Shown: in pieces, positions 16,064-24,619 of the stretch
Layout of the letters: each line of letters begins with the position of its first letter
How positions within the stretch are numbered: the stretch's first letter is position 1
DNA from: Bacteroidota bacterium
Lineage (GTDB): Bacteria > Bacteroidota > Bacteroidia > M30B66
DNA length: 60,486 bases
Reading direction: 5' to 3'
Assembly: GCA_027483445.1 (NCBI GenBank)
Contig: JAIXUS010000008.1
Coordinates: forward strand, 1-60,486
Translations under genes and position numbers: made by a program
The notes under the pieces: generated by a model
The model's database searches: none
Seen by the model: only the letters and a program-made list of their open reading frames with translations
What the model was told of the DNA's origin: nothing

Positions 16064-16996
16064 TTACAGATTGCTCAGCGCATCAATCAACGCACTATCG
16101 GCAATTGGATTCATGGTTACTTCAACACTGGTGTTTCCGGCGCTCACATTGAGGTCCTGAATAAAAGAGAACATTGCACCGGATTGGTTTTGTGCAAAGC
16201 AAACAAGCTTTAAGGGGACTCCCGGCGGCAGAGGAATGGCGCTGTTTCCGTAAATCTGAACCACCGAGTGTATCGATGGAATGTAGATGAACTTCACTAC
16301 GCCACTAAGGTCGTCGGTGGAGGAAATCAGACTGATATTGACATTTCCGCCGCTCCAAGTGTATAGGAAATCCATGTTTAGCCAGCCCAATGCGGGCGAA
16401 AGCACAGTGTAGTAGCCCGAATCGGGTTGAGCCTCTACGGTTTCCAAAGCGTCGATTCCTGGATTGCTCGAGACCGCCGATGCCAGGTCGAACCAATCTA
16501 CCACGCCATCGCTCTCTTTGCCGTACCAGAGCGACATCAATGGGTTGGGGTCATCCGCAGGCATGCGTACCGGAAAAACGCGATCGGGCTTCAGCAGTAG
16601 CTCAACGCCGTCTTTAAAGGCCTTCACCCGAATTTCGCCATCGCTGCCCAGCGGCGCACCTTGGGCAACAGTTGGCATTTCGTACAGCATCATATCCTTA
16701 GCTGTGTAAATCTCAATGAGCTTAATGACAATCGGGTAGGGTACATCGCCTCCTCCGGGAAACATAAAAATTGTGCTGTCGAGCCAAAGGTGCGTGCCCT
16801 GGTTGCCAATGATAGGTCCGGCAGAGTCGCCTGTTAGCACGAATGTTTGCTCTTCTGGACGGTTGTCGAACATGAACTTTTGCGGATAGCTGTAGGTGTT
16901 CAGTTCTGGCTCTTCGGTGCGTTGCTTGGAGCAGGAAATCACCAAAAGACTTAGGCAAGAAAGTAGGCCGAGGTGTAAAAAGAGACGCTTTTTCAT
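16064..16996 (-). CDS. Hypothetical lipoprotein
   Basis: 310 residues from the ATG at 16994-16996. The longer frame adds 60 residues overlapping the upstream gene, whereas this start gives a clean lipoprotein signal (KKRLFLHLGLLSCLSLLVISC, Cys about residue 21). The mature part has a repeated beta-sandwich feel (FVLTGDSAGPIIGNQGTHLW, PYPIVIKLIEIYTAKDMM), resembling Bacteroidota lipoproteins with two Ig-like halves. No catalytic motif is visible. It follows a beta-barrel gene with a 16-base gap, so the two are probably one transcript for an envelope function. Confidence 0.75.
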   Translation of the reverse strand: MKKRLFLHLGLLSCLSLLVISCSKQRTEEPELNTYSYPQKFMFDNRPEEQTFVLTGDSAGPIIGNQGTHLWLDSTIFMFPGGGDVPYPIVIKLIEIYTAKDMMLYEMPTVAQGAPLGSDGEIRVKAFKDGVELLLKPDRVFPVRMPADDPNPLMSLWYGKESDGVVDWFDLASAVSSNPGIDALETVEAQPDSGYYTVLSPALGWLNMDFLYTWSGGNVNISLISSTDDLSGVVKFIYIPSIHSVVQIYGNSAIPLPPGVPLKLVCFAQNQSGAMFSFIQDLNVSAGNTSVEVTMNPIADSALIDALSNL

Positions 16997-17012
16997 ACGC
17001 GATTTTTCGGGA

Positions 17013-17579
17013 TTAAAGATAAGCTGGACAGGCGTTTGGTTTTCGCCTGAATCCGAATTTACCCTTGCTGGTGTAAAACATGGCACCGAGATGAATGGTT
17101 CCTTCTTGCCAAATGGGATTGTACCGGTGCTCTGCGAAGAAGGCCACATTTCTCTTTCGAACTGAAATTCCAGCACCCAACTCGGCCAGAAAATTCAGCG
17201 CTCTGGCCTGCGGAAATGGCGAAGCGGCATAGCTAAACCATTGATTCACCGAGGCTCCTGCAATGAGGTACGGAGTGAAACGGCCAAGCCTGATGGGATG
17301 GAAATGTAAATTCACTTGTCCATGCAACTCATGCACAGGATTGAACGCGAAAAAATAAGTTGCCTGGGGAACCAAACTGAACGATTTGCCCAGCGGAACC
17401 GAAGCACGTATTCCCGCTCCAATCGACTCGGTTTGGAAGTTGTAGGCTGCCGAAAAGCCAAGACCGAAGGTGTTTTTATACCTTTTTTGGCTCATTAACG
17501 ACTGGCAGTTGCATAAAACAGCGCAAGTAATAAAAGCAACCAAATAACTCCGGGGGCTGGAAAGCATAAGTAGTTTCAA
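17013..17579 (-). CDS. Small outer-membrane beta-barrel protein
   Basis: 188 residues. A signal sequence (SYLVAFITCAVLCNC, possibly a lipobox at Cys 25) precedes alternating amphipathic strands (NTFGLGFSAAYNFQTESIGAGIRASVPL, RFTPYLIAGASVN, LGAGISVRKRNVAFFAEHRYN) as in eight-strand outer-membrane barrels. The C-terminus is basic rather than ending in an aromatic residue. No substrate can be inferred. Cotranscribed with the downstream lipoprotein. Confidence 0.72.
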   Translation of the reverse strand: MKLLMLSSPRSYLVAFITCAVLCNCQSLMSQKRYKNTFGLGFSAAYNFQTESIGAGIRASVPLGKSFSLVPQATYFFAFNPVHELHGQVNLHFHPIRLGRFTPYLIAGASVNQWFSYAASPFPQARALNFLAELGAGISVRKRNVAFFAEHRYNPIWQEGTIHLGAMFYTSKGKFGFRRKPNACPAYL

Positions 17580-17762
17580 AGGATAATGCAGGAAACCGCA
17601 GTTTCGTATGCCCGCGATTTCTTTCTACAAAAAAACGATACACAACCACCAACATGGGCAGGTATTCCTGAAATCTATTCACCAGGCACTGTGAACATTT
17701 TCAAGACCTTCGATTTCGCCATCAGGCAATGCCCAACAAAACTGCCTTGAATTTTAGTCCAT

Positions 17763-17788
17763 AAAAAAAGCCTCCGTGTTGGAGGCTT
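17763..17788 (-). terminator. Terminator downstream of tRNA-Met
   Basis: On the minus strand AAGCCTCC-AACAC-GGAGGCTT is followed by a run of T. It sits four bases after the tRNA 3' end. Confidence 0.85.
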
Positions 17789-17792
17789 GTTG

Positions 17793-17866
17793 TAGCGGGG
17801 ACGGGAGTTGAACCCGTGACCTCAGGGTTATGAATCCTGCGCTCTAACCATCTGAGCTACCCCGCC
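17793..17866 (-). tRNA. tRNA-Met (anticodon CAT)
   Basis: Minus-strand sequence starts GGCGGGGTAGCTCAGATGG, with acceptor stem GGCGGGG/CCCCGCT, D-loop, anticodon loop TTCATAA, variable loop, and T-arm GGGTTCAACTCCC. 74 nt with discriminator A; the CCA end is not encoded (ACA follows the stem). The acceptor pair 1-72 is a G-T wobble rather than the open mismatch of initiator tRNA, so elongator methionine is more likely; a tilS-modified isoleucine tRNA cannot be excluded. Confidence 0.93.
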
Positions 17867-18009
17867 GAAATGGGCTGCAAATATACAGGTTTAGCTATAT
17901 ATCGCAATAGTTCCATTAAAATGACATAAGTTGCAGATTTTCAGTGCGAAACATTTGTGAGAATTTCGTTAAGCCTTATTCTCTGTACCATTCCATTTCG
18001 CGTTTCGAT

Positions 18010-18017
18010 TACCTTTG
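18010..18017 (+). promoter_or_regulatory. -7 promoter box of the PAP2 gene
   Basis: TACCTTTG fits TAnnTTTG and ends six bases before the ATG at 18024, implying a very short leader. Confidence 0.45.
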
Positions 18018-18023
18018 CGGCTC

Positions 18024-18662
18024 ATGCGGCGTTCCAGCTCAATTTTTCTTGGCCTTATCTCCTTGGCGCTGTTGGCTTTGGCTAGCTTGGTGGTTTTTAT
18101 GCCCAAGGCTGATGGCTTCACGGTCCTCAACACATTTTTACTCAAGGTTCCCATTGCGGTTTGGAAAGTGTTTACGCATGGTGGTGATGGCCTTATGGTT
18201 TGGTGCGTAGCAATCGCTTTGTGGATAGCCCGCCGTCGGCCTGAAGCCCTTTTTTTGATTTTCGGCTGGGCCATCAGCGGAGCGCTTGTTCAGCTCTTCA
18301 AAAACCTCGTATTTGCCGATGCGCTCCGCCCTGTTGCCTGGTTTGAGCTTCAGCAAATCAGCCTCAGCATTCCGGATGGTTGGACGCCTCACCGCAATTT
18401 CAGCTTTCCCTCAGGCCATACAGCCACGGCCCTTGTTTTGGGATTCACACTCAGCAAATCCGGGAATCACGTGAGTTGGGCTTTCGCCGCCGCTTTGCTG
18501 ACTTTATCGCTCGGATTGTCGCGCATTGCCCTTTTTCAGCATTTCCCCGAAGATGTGTTGGCCGGGGCTGTGCTTGGACTCGTTTCGCTTTGGCCTGCCG
18601 CACTGTTGCTTCGGCCATTGCTTAGAAAATGGCCTCATCTCCAAACTTCATCTACCAATTAG
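18024..18662 (+). CDS. PAP2-family membrane phosphatase
   Basis: 212 residues from the ATG at 18024 (a TTG three codons earlier lies inside the promoter). Five to six transmembrane segments. Catalytic motifs of the acid phosphatase/vanadium haloperoxidase fold: K-N-L-V-F-A-D-A-L-R-P, FPSGHTATA, and SRIALFQHFPEDVLAG (S-R-x5-H-x3-D). The family dephosphorylates lipid phosphates such as undecaprenyl pyrophosphate or lipid A. The next gene, a polyprenyl-phosphate-dependent glycosyltransferase, begins five bases after its stop, so the pair probably works on lipid-linked substrates in the inner membrane. Confidence 0.9.
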   Translation: MRRSSSIFLGLISLALLALASLVVFMPKADGFTVLNTFLLKVPIAVWKVFTHGGDGLMVWCVAIALWIARRRPEALFLIFGWAISGALVQLFKNLVFADALRPVAWFELQQISLSIPDGWTPHRNFSFPSGHTATALVLGFTLSKSGNHVSWAFAAALLTLSLGLSRIALFQHFPEDVLAGAVLGLVSLWPAALLLRPLLRKWPHLQTSSTN

Positions 18663-18667
18663 TTGGC

Positions 18668-20338
18668 ATGACTACCCTACAATATCGATTGCTGCTTTTT
18701 GCTTTGGGAGCCTTGTTTTTTCTCCCTTTTTTGGGTGCAGCACCCTTGTTCGACTGGGACGAGGTGAATTTCGCTGAGTCGGCCCGCGAAATGCTCATTA
18801 CCGGCGATTATTCAAGGGTAAGGGTAAACTTTCAGCCGTTTTGGGAGAAGCCGCCGCTCTTTATTTGGATGCAGGCCGCTTCAATGCACATTTTCGGCGT
18901 TAATGAATACGCCGCACGATTTCCCAATGCGCTGTTTGGCATATTGAACCTATTGCTGTTGTTTGAGTTGGGTCGGCATCTTCGTTCCGACCGTTTCGGC
19001 TTTCTCTGGGCCATGGGTATGTTTGGAGCCCTTTTGCCACATGTCTACTTCAAGTCAGGCATTATCGATCCGGTTTTCAACACGTTCATCTTCCTCGCAA
19101 TCTGGTGCATTTACAAGGCAGCCCGGCAATATGGCAAGCCTCAGGCACGGAGCATGTGTATCGGCGCCGGCATTTTTATGGGGCTTGCAGTGCTCACCAA
19201 AGGACCGGTAGGCATTCTTCTTCCGGTAATTACCACCGTGGCTTTTTGGGTGTTTTCGCGCATGAAACCCCTGGTGAGTCTGCTTAACCTTTTGTATTGT
19301 GCAGTTGCGGTCTTTCTGGTTTCGGCAGTTTGGTTTGGACCGGAAACTTTGCGCAACGGCACTTGGTTTCTGGAGGAGTTTATACGGTATCAAATCCGTT
19401 TGTTCTCAACTCCTGATGCCGGTCATGCCCAGCCTTTTTACTATCATTTTGTGGTGGTGCTTATCGGTTGCTTTCCTATCAGCATCTTGGCTTTGCGTGT
19501 GTTGTTTCGACCGGCCGAAGCACGCCTCGAAGATCCCGATTTCAGCTTATGGATGAAATGTTTGTTGTGGACGGTACTCCTGTTGTTTTCGGTCGTAACA
19601 ACCAAGATTGTCCACTACAGCTCTATGGCTTATCTTCCTTTGGCGGCCCTGGGAGCCATATCGATGGAAGAATTTTTACGTGGCCGCCAAAGCTGGCCTT
19701 TCTGGAAAGCATTGGGTTTCCTGATTCCGGGATTGATTCCGGGATTGGCCTTGCTGGCCTTGCCCTACATTGGCCGGAACCCTGAGCTTGTTATTCCGCT
19801 GATTAAGGACCCTTTTGCTGTAGCCAATCTTACCGCGCCGGTAGAATGGCCACTTTGGTGTTATTTACCCGGCATTGTTTGGATAAGTGGTGCGTTGCTC
19901 ACCTGGTGGTATTTATGGCAGCAGCGCCGTGTACAGGCGTTAACCGCGATGTTTGCCCTGTTTAGCGTATCCATTGGCTTCTTTCTAGCCATCTTCCCGG
20001 CGAAAATTGCCGGCTACACCCAAAATACCGCCCTCAATTATTACCACACACTGAAAGCCCAAAACGTGTACATCGAAACGTTGCGTTTCAAGAGTTTTGC
20101 CCAGTATTTCTATGGAGAAAAAAGGGGCTTCAGTAAAGCCGAAGCGGCGCATTGCAAAGATGCTGATGGAAACTACCACATTGATGTGTTGCGACAATGG
20201 TATTTGGAGGGCGATATCGACAAACCGGTGTATTTCGTGGTGAAGTCGATACACCTCGATGAGTACATTCACCTTCCACAACTCGAACTGCTGCAAAACA
20301 AACATGGTTTCGCTTTGCTGAAGCGTGAACCGAAATGA
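18668..20338 (+). CDS. ArnT/PMT-type glycosyltransferase (GT39/GT83)
   Basis: 556 residues from the ATG at 18668; the extension upstream overlaps the PAP2 gene in another frame. Integral membrane protein with about ten to twelve hydrophobic segments and the catalytic first periplasmic loop DWDEVNFAESAREML (acidic DE pair) typical of glycosyltransferases that take sugar from a polyprenyl phosphate. YFKSGIIDPVF and VLTKGPVGILLP match the ArnT-like branch. Acceptor (lipid A, glycoprotein or other glycan) unknown. Operon with the PAP2 phosphatase. Confidence 0.9.
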   Translation: MTTLQYRLLLFALGALFFLPFLGAAPLFDWDEVNFAESAREMLITGDYSRVRVNFQPFWEKPPLFIWMQAASMHIFGVNEYAARFPNALFGILNLLLLFELGRHLRSDRFGFLWAMGMFGALLPHVYFKSGIIDPVFNTFIFLAIWCIYKAARQYGKPQARSMCIGAGIFMGLAVLTKGPVGILLPVITTVAFWVFSRMKPLVSLLNLLYCAVAVFLVSAVWFGPETLRNGTWFLEEFIRYQIRLFSTPDAGHAQPFYYHFVVVLIGCFPISILALRVLFRPAEARLEDPDFSLWMKCLLWTVLLLFSVVTTKIVHYSSMAYLPLAALGAISMEEFLRGRQSWPFWKALGFLIPGLIPGLALLALPYIGRNPELVIPLIKDPFAVANLTAPVEWPLWCYLPGIVWISGALLTWWYLWQQRRVQALTAMFALFSVSIGFFLAIFPAKIAGYTQNTALNYYHTLKAQNVYIETLRFKSFAQYFYGEKRGFSKAEAAHCKDADGNYHIDVLRQWYLEGDIDKPVYFVVKSIHLDEYIHLPQLELLQNKHGFALLKREPK

Positions 20339-20490
20339 GGTTTGAAGGCTTTTTGACGATTCCTAAACGGCAAATCCTATTGCTTAGCGATAAGAGGGCC
20401 ACCTCAGGTTCGTTTCTCTTTCAACTTAAAACAAATAAGGCGATAAGCCTCTAGGTTGATAATCAATTTGAAAGGGCTTAAATTTGTGAT

Positions 20491-20721
20491 GTGGAATTGA
20501 GATTCAATATACCGTTTCAAGAACTGTTAAACCTTGTCAAAGGGCTTTCTCCTAAACAAAGGGAAAGACTCAGACAAGAGTTGAATTGTGAAGAGCCAAC
20601 TCAGGACAAGAATGATGAATTTATAGATTTCCTGCTGAATTGACCTGTTTACAGTAAAGAAGAGATTAAAGAAATAGAGAGAAATAGAAAAAGTATATCT
20701 GAATGCAGGAGGAAAAGTTAA
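20491..20721 (+). pseudogene. Decayed VapB-type antitoxin
   Basis: From GTG at 20491 the frame reads VELRFNIPFQELLNLVKGLS, the N-terminus common to small Bacteroidota antitoxins paired with PIN-domain toxins. After 50 codons there is a TGA (20641-20643), then the same frame continues with PVYSKEEIKEIERNRKS to TAA at 20719, which is the expected C-terminal toxin-binding part. A single base change (for example GGA to TGA) explains the break. The toxin remnant overlaps it downstream. Confidence 0.7.
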
Positions 20722-21104
20722 CCATCGATACATCATTTTAAATTGATTATTTCAGAAAGAAAGACAAAGAAAAATCAAGGCTGGTAAGTCATTTTCGCCA
20801 TTATCATAAATTATACATATCCAGCATAATTGAGTTCGAAATTTACAACGGCGCTACTGAAGCAAATCGTGCATTTTGGGACCAAATGCTAAGCCATATC
20901 GTAGTATTGGATTTTGATAGCATGGCCGCAAAAGAAGCCGCAAGAATTGTTTCAACGTTAAAGCTCAAAAGAAAAACCATCGACAAACCTCATTTATTTA
21001 TTGCAGCAACGGCTATCGTTCATGAGTTGACATTCGATACATTGAACGTTAAACACTTCAGACATATAGATGAGCTTAAATTATTGAATGTTGAGCATGT
21101 TTGA
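20703..21104 (+). pseudogene. Decayed VapC (PIN-domain) toxin
   Basis: From ATG at 20703 the frame encodes TIDTSF, then TAA (20739-20741), then IDYFRKKDKEKSRLVSHF and onward without interruption to TGA at 21102. This is a PIN-domain ribonuclease of normal length (about 133 codons) broken by one nonsense codon right after the first catalytic Asp motif (IDTSF-x-IDYF). The C-terminal part (IDKPHLFIAATAIVHELTFDTLNVKHF) carries changes at positions normally occupied by catalytic acidic residues, consistent with relaxed selection. The downstream piece alone (20886-21104) could not form an active enzyme. Confidence 0.75.
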
Positions 21105-21246
21105 GGTTCTTCTTCAGTTTGGAGTGTATTCTTCAGTATCCATCCTTTGTTTCGGTAATTCTTGAGGTTCGCAGACTTAAAGCGGCAAGAAGTTAAGCAT
21201 CTCTAAACTATTCGCCCGAATTACCGGTGTGTAATCAATCTCAACC

Positions 21247-21254
21247 TATCTTTG
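21247..21254 (+). promoter_or_regulatory. -7 promoter box of the PTPS-folE operon
   Basis: TATCTTTG fits TAnnTTTG and lies 16 bases before the ATG at 21271. Confidence 0.5.
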
Positions 21255-21270
21255 CGCGCTCGAATACACT

Positions 21271-21681
21271 ATGATTTACCTTACCCGCAAGGAACACTTC
21301 AACGCTGCGCACAAACTCGCACGTCCTGATTGGTCGGAAGAAAAGAATATCGAAGTATTTGGGAAGTGTGCAAACCACAATTGGCATGGGCATAATTTTG
21401 AGCTGTATGTCACCGTAAAAGGCACTCCAAATCCTGAAACCGGCTTTGTAATCGACCTCAAAAAGCTCAGCGTGATTGTCCGCGAGCACATTGTAGAAGC
21501 GCTCGATCACAAGAACCTCAACCTCGACGTTCCCTTCATGCAGGGCGTGATGCCATCCACCGAAAATTTAGCCATTAAAATTTGGGAAATCCTCTCTCCA
21601 CTGGTCGAAGCTGAGGGCTGCCACATGCATTGCATTAAGCTGTACGAAACCCAAAACAATTTTGTAGAATACTTTGGGTAA
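21271..21681 (+). CDS. 6-pyruvoyl-tetrahydropterin synthase-type enzyme
   Basis: 136 residues. The PTPS/QueD fold is recognised by FNAAHKL, the zinc site [36 protein letters not shown] and the final [11 protein letters not shown]. The Cys-to-HGH spacing (C-x5-HGH) and the strand LYVTVKG resemble the eukaryotic-type PTPS of tetrahydrobiopterin synthesis more than E. coli QueD (C-x3/4-HGH). The substrate is 7,8-dihydroneopterin triphosphate, which the adjacent folE product makes. The folE ATG lies one base after its stop, so both are one operon. A role in queuosine synthesis remains an alternative. Confidence 0.88.
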   Translation: MIYLTRKEHFNAAHKLARPDWSEEKNIEVFGKCANHNWHGHNFELYVTVKGTPNPETGFVIDLKKLSVIVREHIVEALDHKNLNLDVPFMQGVMPSTENLAIKIWEILSPLVEAEGCHMHCIKLYETQNNFVEYFG

Positions 21682-21682
21682 G

Positions 21683-22303
21683 ATGGCAGACGAAGGCAAA
21701 AATGAACGGTCGTATCAGCGCAACGACCACTATTCGGAAGAAAATACCAAAGCACTCGCAGCAGCCTATGCCGAGGTTATTCGGCTTACAGGTGAAAACA
21801 TTCAGCGCGAAGGTTTGCTAAAAACACCCGAGCGTGCTGCCAAAGCCATGCAGTTTCTCACGCAAGGCTACGAAATTAAGCCGGCCGAAATTCTGCGTTC
21901 GGCCATGTTTGCCGAAGACTACAGCCAGATGGTTATCGTGAAAGACATCGAAGTGTACTCGCTCTGTGAGCATCACCTTTTGCCATTCTTCGGAAAGGCG
22001 CATATCGCCTATATTCCAAATGGTTACATCGTGGGCTTGAGCAAGCTTCCCCGTTTGGTAGATGCCTTTGCCCGACGCTTACAGGTGCAAGAGCGACTCA
22101 CTACACAAATTCGAGATTGCATTCAGGATACACTAAATCCGGCTGGCGTTGCTGTAGTTATCGAAGCACAACACCTCTGCATGCAAATGCGCGGTGTTCA
22201 AAAGCAGAACAGTGTAACCACCACTTCGGCCTTCACCGGCGAGTTTAACCAGGAGAAAACCAGGGCCGAGTTCATCAGACTCATCGGCTCTAACCTGCAT
22301 TAG
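21683..22303 (+). CDS. folE: GTP cyclohydrolase I
   Basis: 206 residues from the ATG at 21683. The enzyme converts GTP to 7,8-dihydroneopterin triphosphate for folate, biopterin or queuosine. Motifs: [15 protein letters not shown], the zinc Cys in [39 protein letters not shown] and [14 protein letters not shown] with the second zinc Cys. The N-terminal 25 residues are charged and variable as usual. Coupled directly behind the PTPS gene. Confidence 0.97.
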   Translation: MADEGKNERSYQRNDHYSEENTKALAAAYAEVIRLTGENIQREGLLKTPERAAKAMQFLTQGYEIKPAEILRSAMFAEDYSQMVIVKDIEVYSLCEHHLLPFFGKAHIAYIPNGYIVGLSKLPRLVDAFARRLQVQERLTTQIRDCIQDTLNPAGVAVVIEAQHLCMQMRGVQKQNSVTTTSAFTGEFNQEKTRAEFIRLIGSNLH

Positions 22304-22435
22304 TTTTTTGGGGTGTTGATGACATTCACCACCGCTTGTAGGCTTCAGATTCGATATACCCTTCGATTCTTGAAATAAGCGGCAAAGCGGCTCTTTAAAT
22401 GCCGAAAACTACAGAACGGAACTCATCAAAGGCCA

Positions 22436-22795
22436 TCAAGGCATCGGTGCCGCACTGAGCGGAGCCCTGTCGTACTTGCAGCACTCATGCAAACCGGCAT
22501 ACGCCTGATCGTTTCCACGAACGCCCTCATTGTCGTAGCCCGCAGCGGCAATGTATTGTTGAATGTCCTGAAGCTTAATTTGAGCTGTGTCGAACGAAAC
22601 CTTCATTTGCTTCGTTTTCACGTCCCAAGCGGCTTCCGCGATGCCGGCCTTATCTTTCAATGAAGTCTCAATCGTTTTCTTGCACATTTTACAATTGCCC
22701 CAAACCTTAAAGGAAGCCTCGGCATTTGCATTCTTTTGGTTGCAGGCCGTTAGCGTTGCCAGGCCTAGCATTAAAACGGAAAGAAATTTTATCAT
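22436..22795 (-). CDS. Lipoprotein with heavy-metal-associated (HMA) domain
   Basis: 119 residues. Lipoprotein signal (LSVLMLGLATLTAC, Cys 18) and a single HMA ferredoxin-like domain with metal site GNCKMC (C-x2-C) at about residues 34-39, then a tail containing HECCKYD and three prolines. It probably binds copper in the periplasm. The start overlaps the stop of the MauG-like peroxidase gene by four bases, making it the last gene of the MbnP-peroxidase operon. Confidence 0.88.
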   Translation of the reverse strand: MIKFLSVLMLGLATLTACNQKNANAEASFKVWGNCKMCKKTIETSLKDKAGIAEAAWDVKTKQMKVSFDTAQIKLQDIQQYIAAAGYDNEGVRGNDQAYAGLHECCKYDRAPLSAAPMP

Positions 22796-23844
22796 GGCGC
22801 TGAAAAGTTAGGGTTTTGGGTGAGTGAATAATCGGTAAGCGTGTTCAAAAATGCCACGATGGCTTCCATCTCCGCCTGAGTCATCCGTCCGCGTTCCTTT
22901 GTAGCAATATTCGGATCTAAATTCGGATGGTTGTTAAAACCACTATTGTAGTGCTCCACACATTCCATTAAGGTGTTGAAGCGTCCATCATGCATGTAGG
23001 GCGCGGTGAGTGTAATGTTTCTTAATGAGGGAGTCTTGAATTTCCCGGCATCATTCGGGTTTAAGGTAATGGAGGCCAGTCCTTCATCGGAATACACCAT
23101 ATCAAGGCCAGTATTCCTGAACTCATAATCGGTAAACAAGCCATTCATCGTGTGGCAATGAAAACAGTCGCCCTTTTCCACATCTAAAAAAAGTGCTAAA
23201 CCTTGCTGCTCTTGGGCTGTAAGGCTTTCTTCGCCCCGTTGATAACGGTCAAACTTGGAGTCGGCCGAAACAATGCTCCGTTCGAACTGGGCAATGGCCT
23301 TTACCACCATGGCCGTTTGGATGGTACTGCTGCCAAAGGCCTTCTGAAACAATGCCGGATATTCAGGGTGCGCATTGAGCTTGGCCAGCATCTCGCTGAG
23401 GGGCTGATGCAGCTCAATCGGGTTTACAATGGGGTCGATGGCCTGCGACTCCAGGTTGGTTGAGCCTCCGTCCCAAAAGAAATGACGATCCCAGGCCAGG
23501 TTGAACAAAGGCATGGAGTTCCTGCGGCCCTGAATGGAATCGATTCCTACGCTGAAGCGACGAGGGTCGGTAAATGCGTGGCTTTGAAGATGACAATTGG
23601 CGCAGGACATGGTGTTGTTGGCCGAAAGCAGATTGTCGTAAAACAACCGTCGACCCAGCGCTACACCCTCAACAGTCATGGGGTTATCGGCCGGAATTAC
23701 CGGTTTCGGAAAGCCTGGTGGAACTACCAGTCGGTACGGGGTGGCACCGGTAAATTCAGCGGTATTTACACTTTCGATTTCCTTGGTACAGGCGTTCAGA
23801 AAAATTACCGCTCCCAAACACCCAATCAAACCCCACTTTTTCAT
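22792..23844 (-). CDS. MauG/CcpA-like di-heme cytochrome c peroxidase (MbnH-like)
   Basis: 350 residues from the ATG at 23842-23844, giving a lipoprotein-like signal (KKWGLIGCLGAVIFLNAC). Two heme c motifs: CANCH (about residue 80) and CFHCH (about 225), within the conserved CCP framework (LGRRLFYDNLLSANN, YMHDGRFNTLMECVEHY). The gene overlaps the MbnP-like gene stop by one base (TAATG). In methanobactin-linked systems the MauG relative MbnH oxidises a tryptophan of its partner MbnP to kynurenine; the pairing here suggests the same chemistry, although no methanobactin genes are nearby. Confidence 0.9.
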   Translation of the reverse strand: MKKWGLIGCLGAVIFLNACTKEIESVNTAEFTGATPYRLVVPPGFPKPVIPADNPMTVEGVALGRRLFYDNLLSANNTMSCANCHLQSHAFTDPRRFSVGIDSIQGRRNSMPLFNLAWDRHFFWDGGSTNLESQAIDPIVNPIELHQPLSEMLAKLNAHPEYPALFQKAFGSSTIQTAMVVKAIAQFERSIVSADSKFDRYQRGEESLTAQEQQGLALFLDVEKGDCFHCHTMNGLFTDYEFRNTGLDMVYSDEGLASITLNPNDAGKFKTPSLRNITLTAPYMHDGRFNTLMECVEHYNSGFNNHPNLDPNIATKERGRMTQAEMEAIVAFLNTLTDYSLTQNPNFSAP

Positions 23845-24596
23845 TATTCGGCAATTTCGATTGTAAAGGCATCCAAAAGGTTGGCCGATAGGCTGGCTAA
23901 CCAAGGAATGTCTTTAGCGGCAAAAGATTGTTGATTGCTGTATTCGTTGAGGTTGATGCTATCGGGATTTCGGAAAATCTCATTGAGGTTGAAATACATT
24001 CTCAACTTCCGGGTATTGCCATCCACCTTTAGGTTATTGAGCGGAAGCTCATACCTCACCTGCGCTCTCATGGTGCCGAAGTGATAAATCAGCGGCGTTT
24101 CCTCTCCATCCATATTGATGAATTCACCTTCCAGCTTTAGGAAAATATAGCCTGTACTCCAGGTCCAAATCATTCCGTTCGAAGGGTCCAAATCGCCATA
24201 GTTGGCCAGGGTGTAATTCGATAAAGAATCCATGCCCAGAAAAAAGCGAATTTTGGTGTAGTTCCCTGCGGGGATGGAATCAAAGTTCATTGTGCAGGTT
24301 GCAGGGTTCAAGGCGTCGATCAGTTCATAGTTGCCCGGCCGGTAGGTTTCGCCTTTGTCGTTCACCAATTCCCAATTGGTTAACAGGTATTTCAGGAGGT
24401 TGAAGGAATACTGGGTTCCCAAAGGATGGGTGTAAGTAACCCCACTTTGGGCGGCGGCGCCATCCACTTGATTAATCAACTGAACTTCAATGTTTCCGGT
24501 CGTTTTGGGGATTTCTTCTTCCTCGTCTTTTTTGCAGCCCACAAAGCTCACCACCACAAGGGCCATTAGCAAAACGAATCTGATGGTTTTTGTCAT
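23844..24596 (-). CDS. MbnP-family copper-binding lipoprotein
   Basis: 250 residues. Lipoprotein signal (RFVLLMALVVVSFVGC) then the MbnP domain: IEVQLINQVDG, YSFNLLKYLLTNWELVND, YELIDA, GNYTKIRFFLGMDSLSN, and MIWTWSTGYIFLKLEGEF followed by YHFGT. Tryptophans (NWEL, WTWSTGY) are candidates for oxidation by the adjacent MauG-like enzyme. First gene of the operon MbnP, peroxidase, HMA lipoprotein. A -7 box (TACTTTTG on the minus strand, 24601-24608) ends only four bases before the ATG. Confidence 0.88.
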   Translation of the reverse strand: MTKTIRFVLLMALVVVSFVGCKKDEEEEIPKTTGNIEVQLINQVDGAAAQSGVTYTHPLGTQYSFNLLKYLLTNWELVNDKGETYRPGNYELIDALNPATCTMNFDSIPAGNYTKIRFFLGMDSLSNYTLANYGDLDPSNGMIWTWSTGYIFLKLEGEFINMDGEETPLIYHFGTMRAQVRYELPLNNLKVDGNTRKLRMYFNLNEIFRNPDSINLNEYSNQQSFAAKDIPWLASLSANLLDAFTIEIAE

Positions 24597-24600
24597 AGCT

Positions 24601-24608
24601 CAAAAGTA
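24601..24608 (-). promoter_or_regulatory. -7 promoter box of the MbnP operon
   Basis: Minus-strand TACTTTTG, four bases from the ATG at 24594-24596, implying a leaderless or nearly leaderless transcript. Confidence 0.5.
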
Positions 24609-24619
24609 AGCAAATTTCA

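Noticed and set aside
17793-17866. tRNA-Met as an island attachment site
   Set aside because: No integrase gene and no repeated tRNA 3' end were found in the flanking sequence; neighbours on both sides look like core genes.
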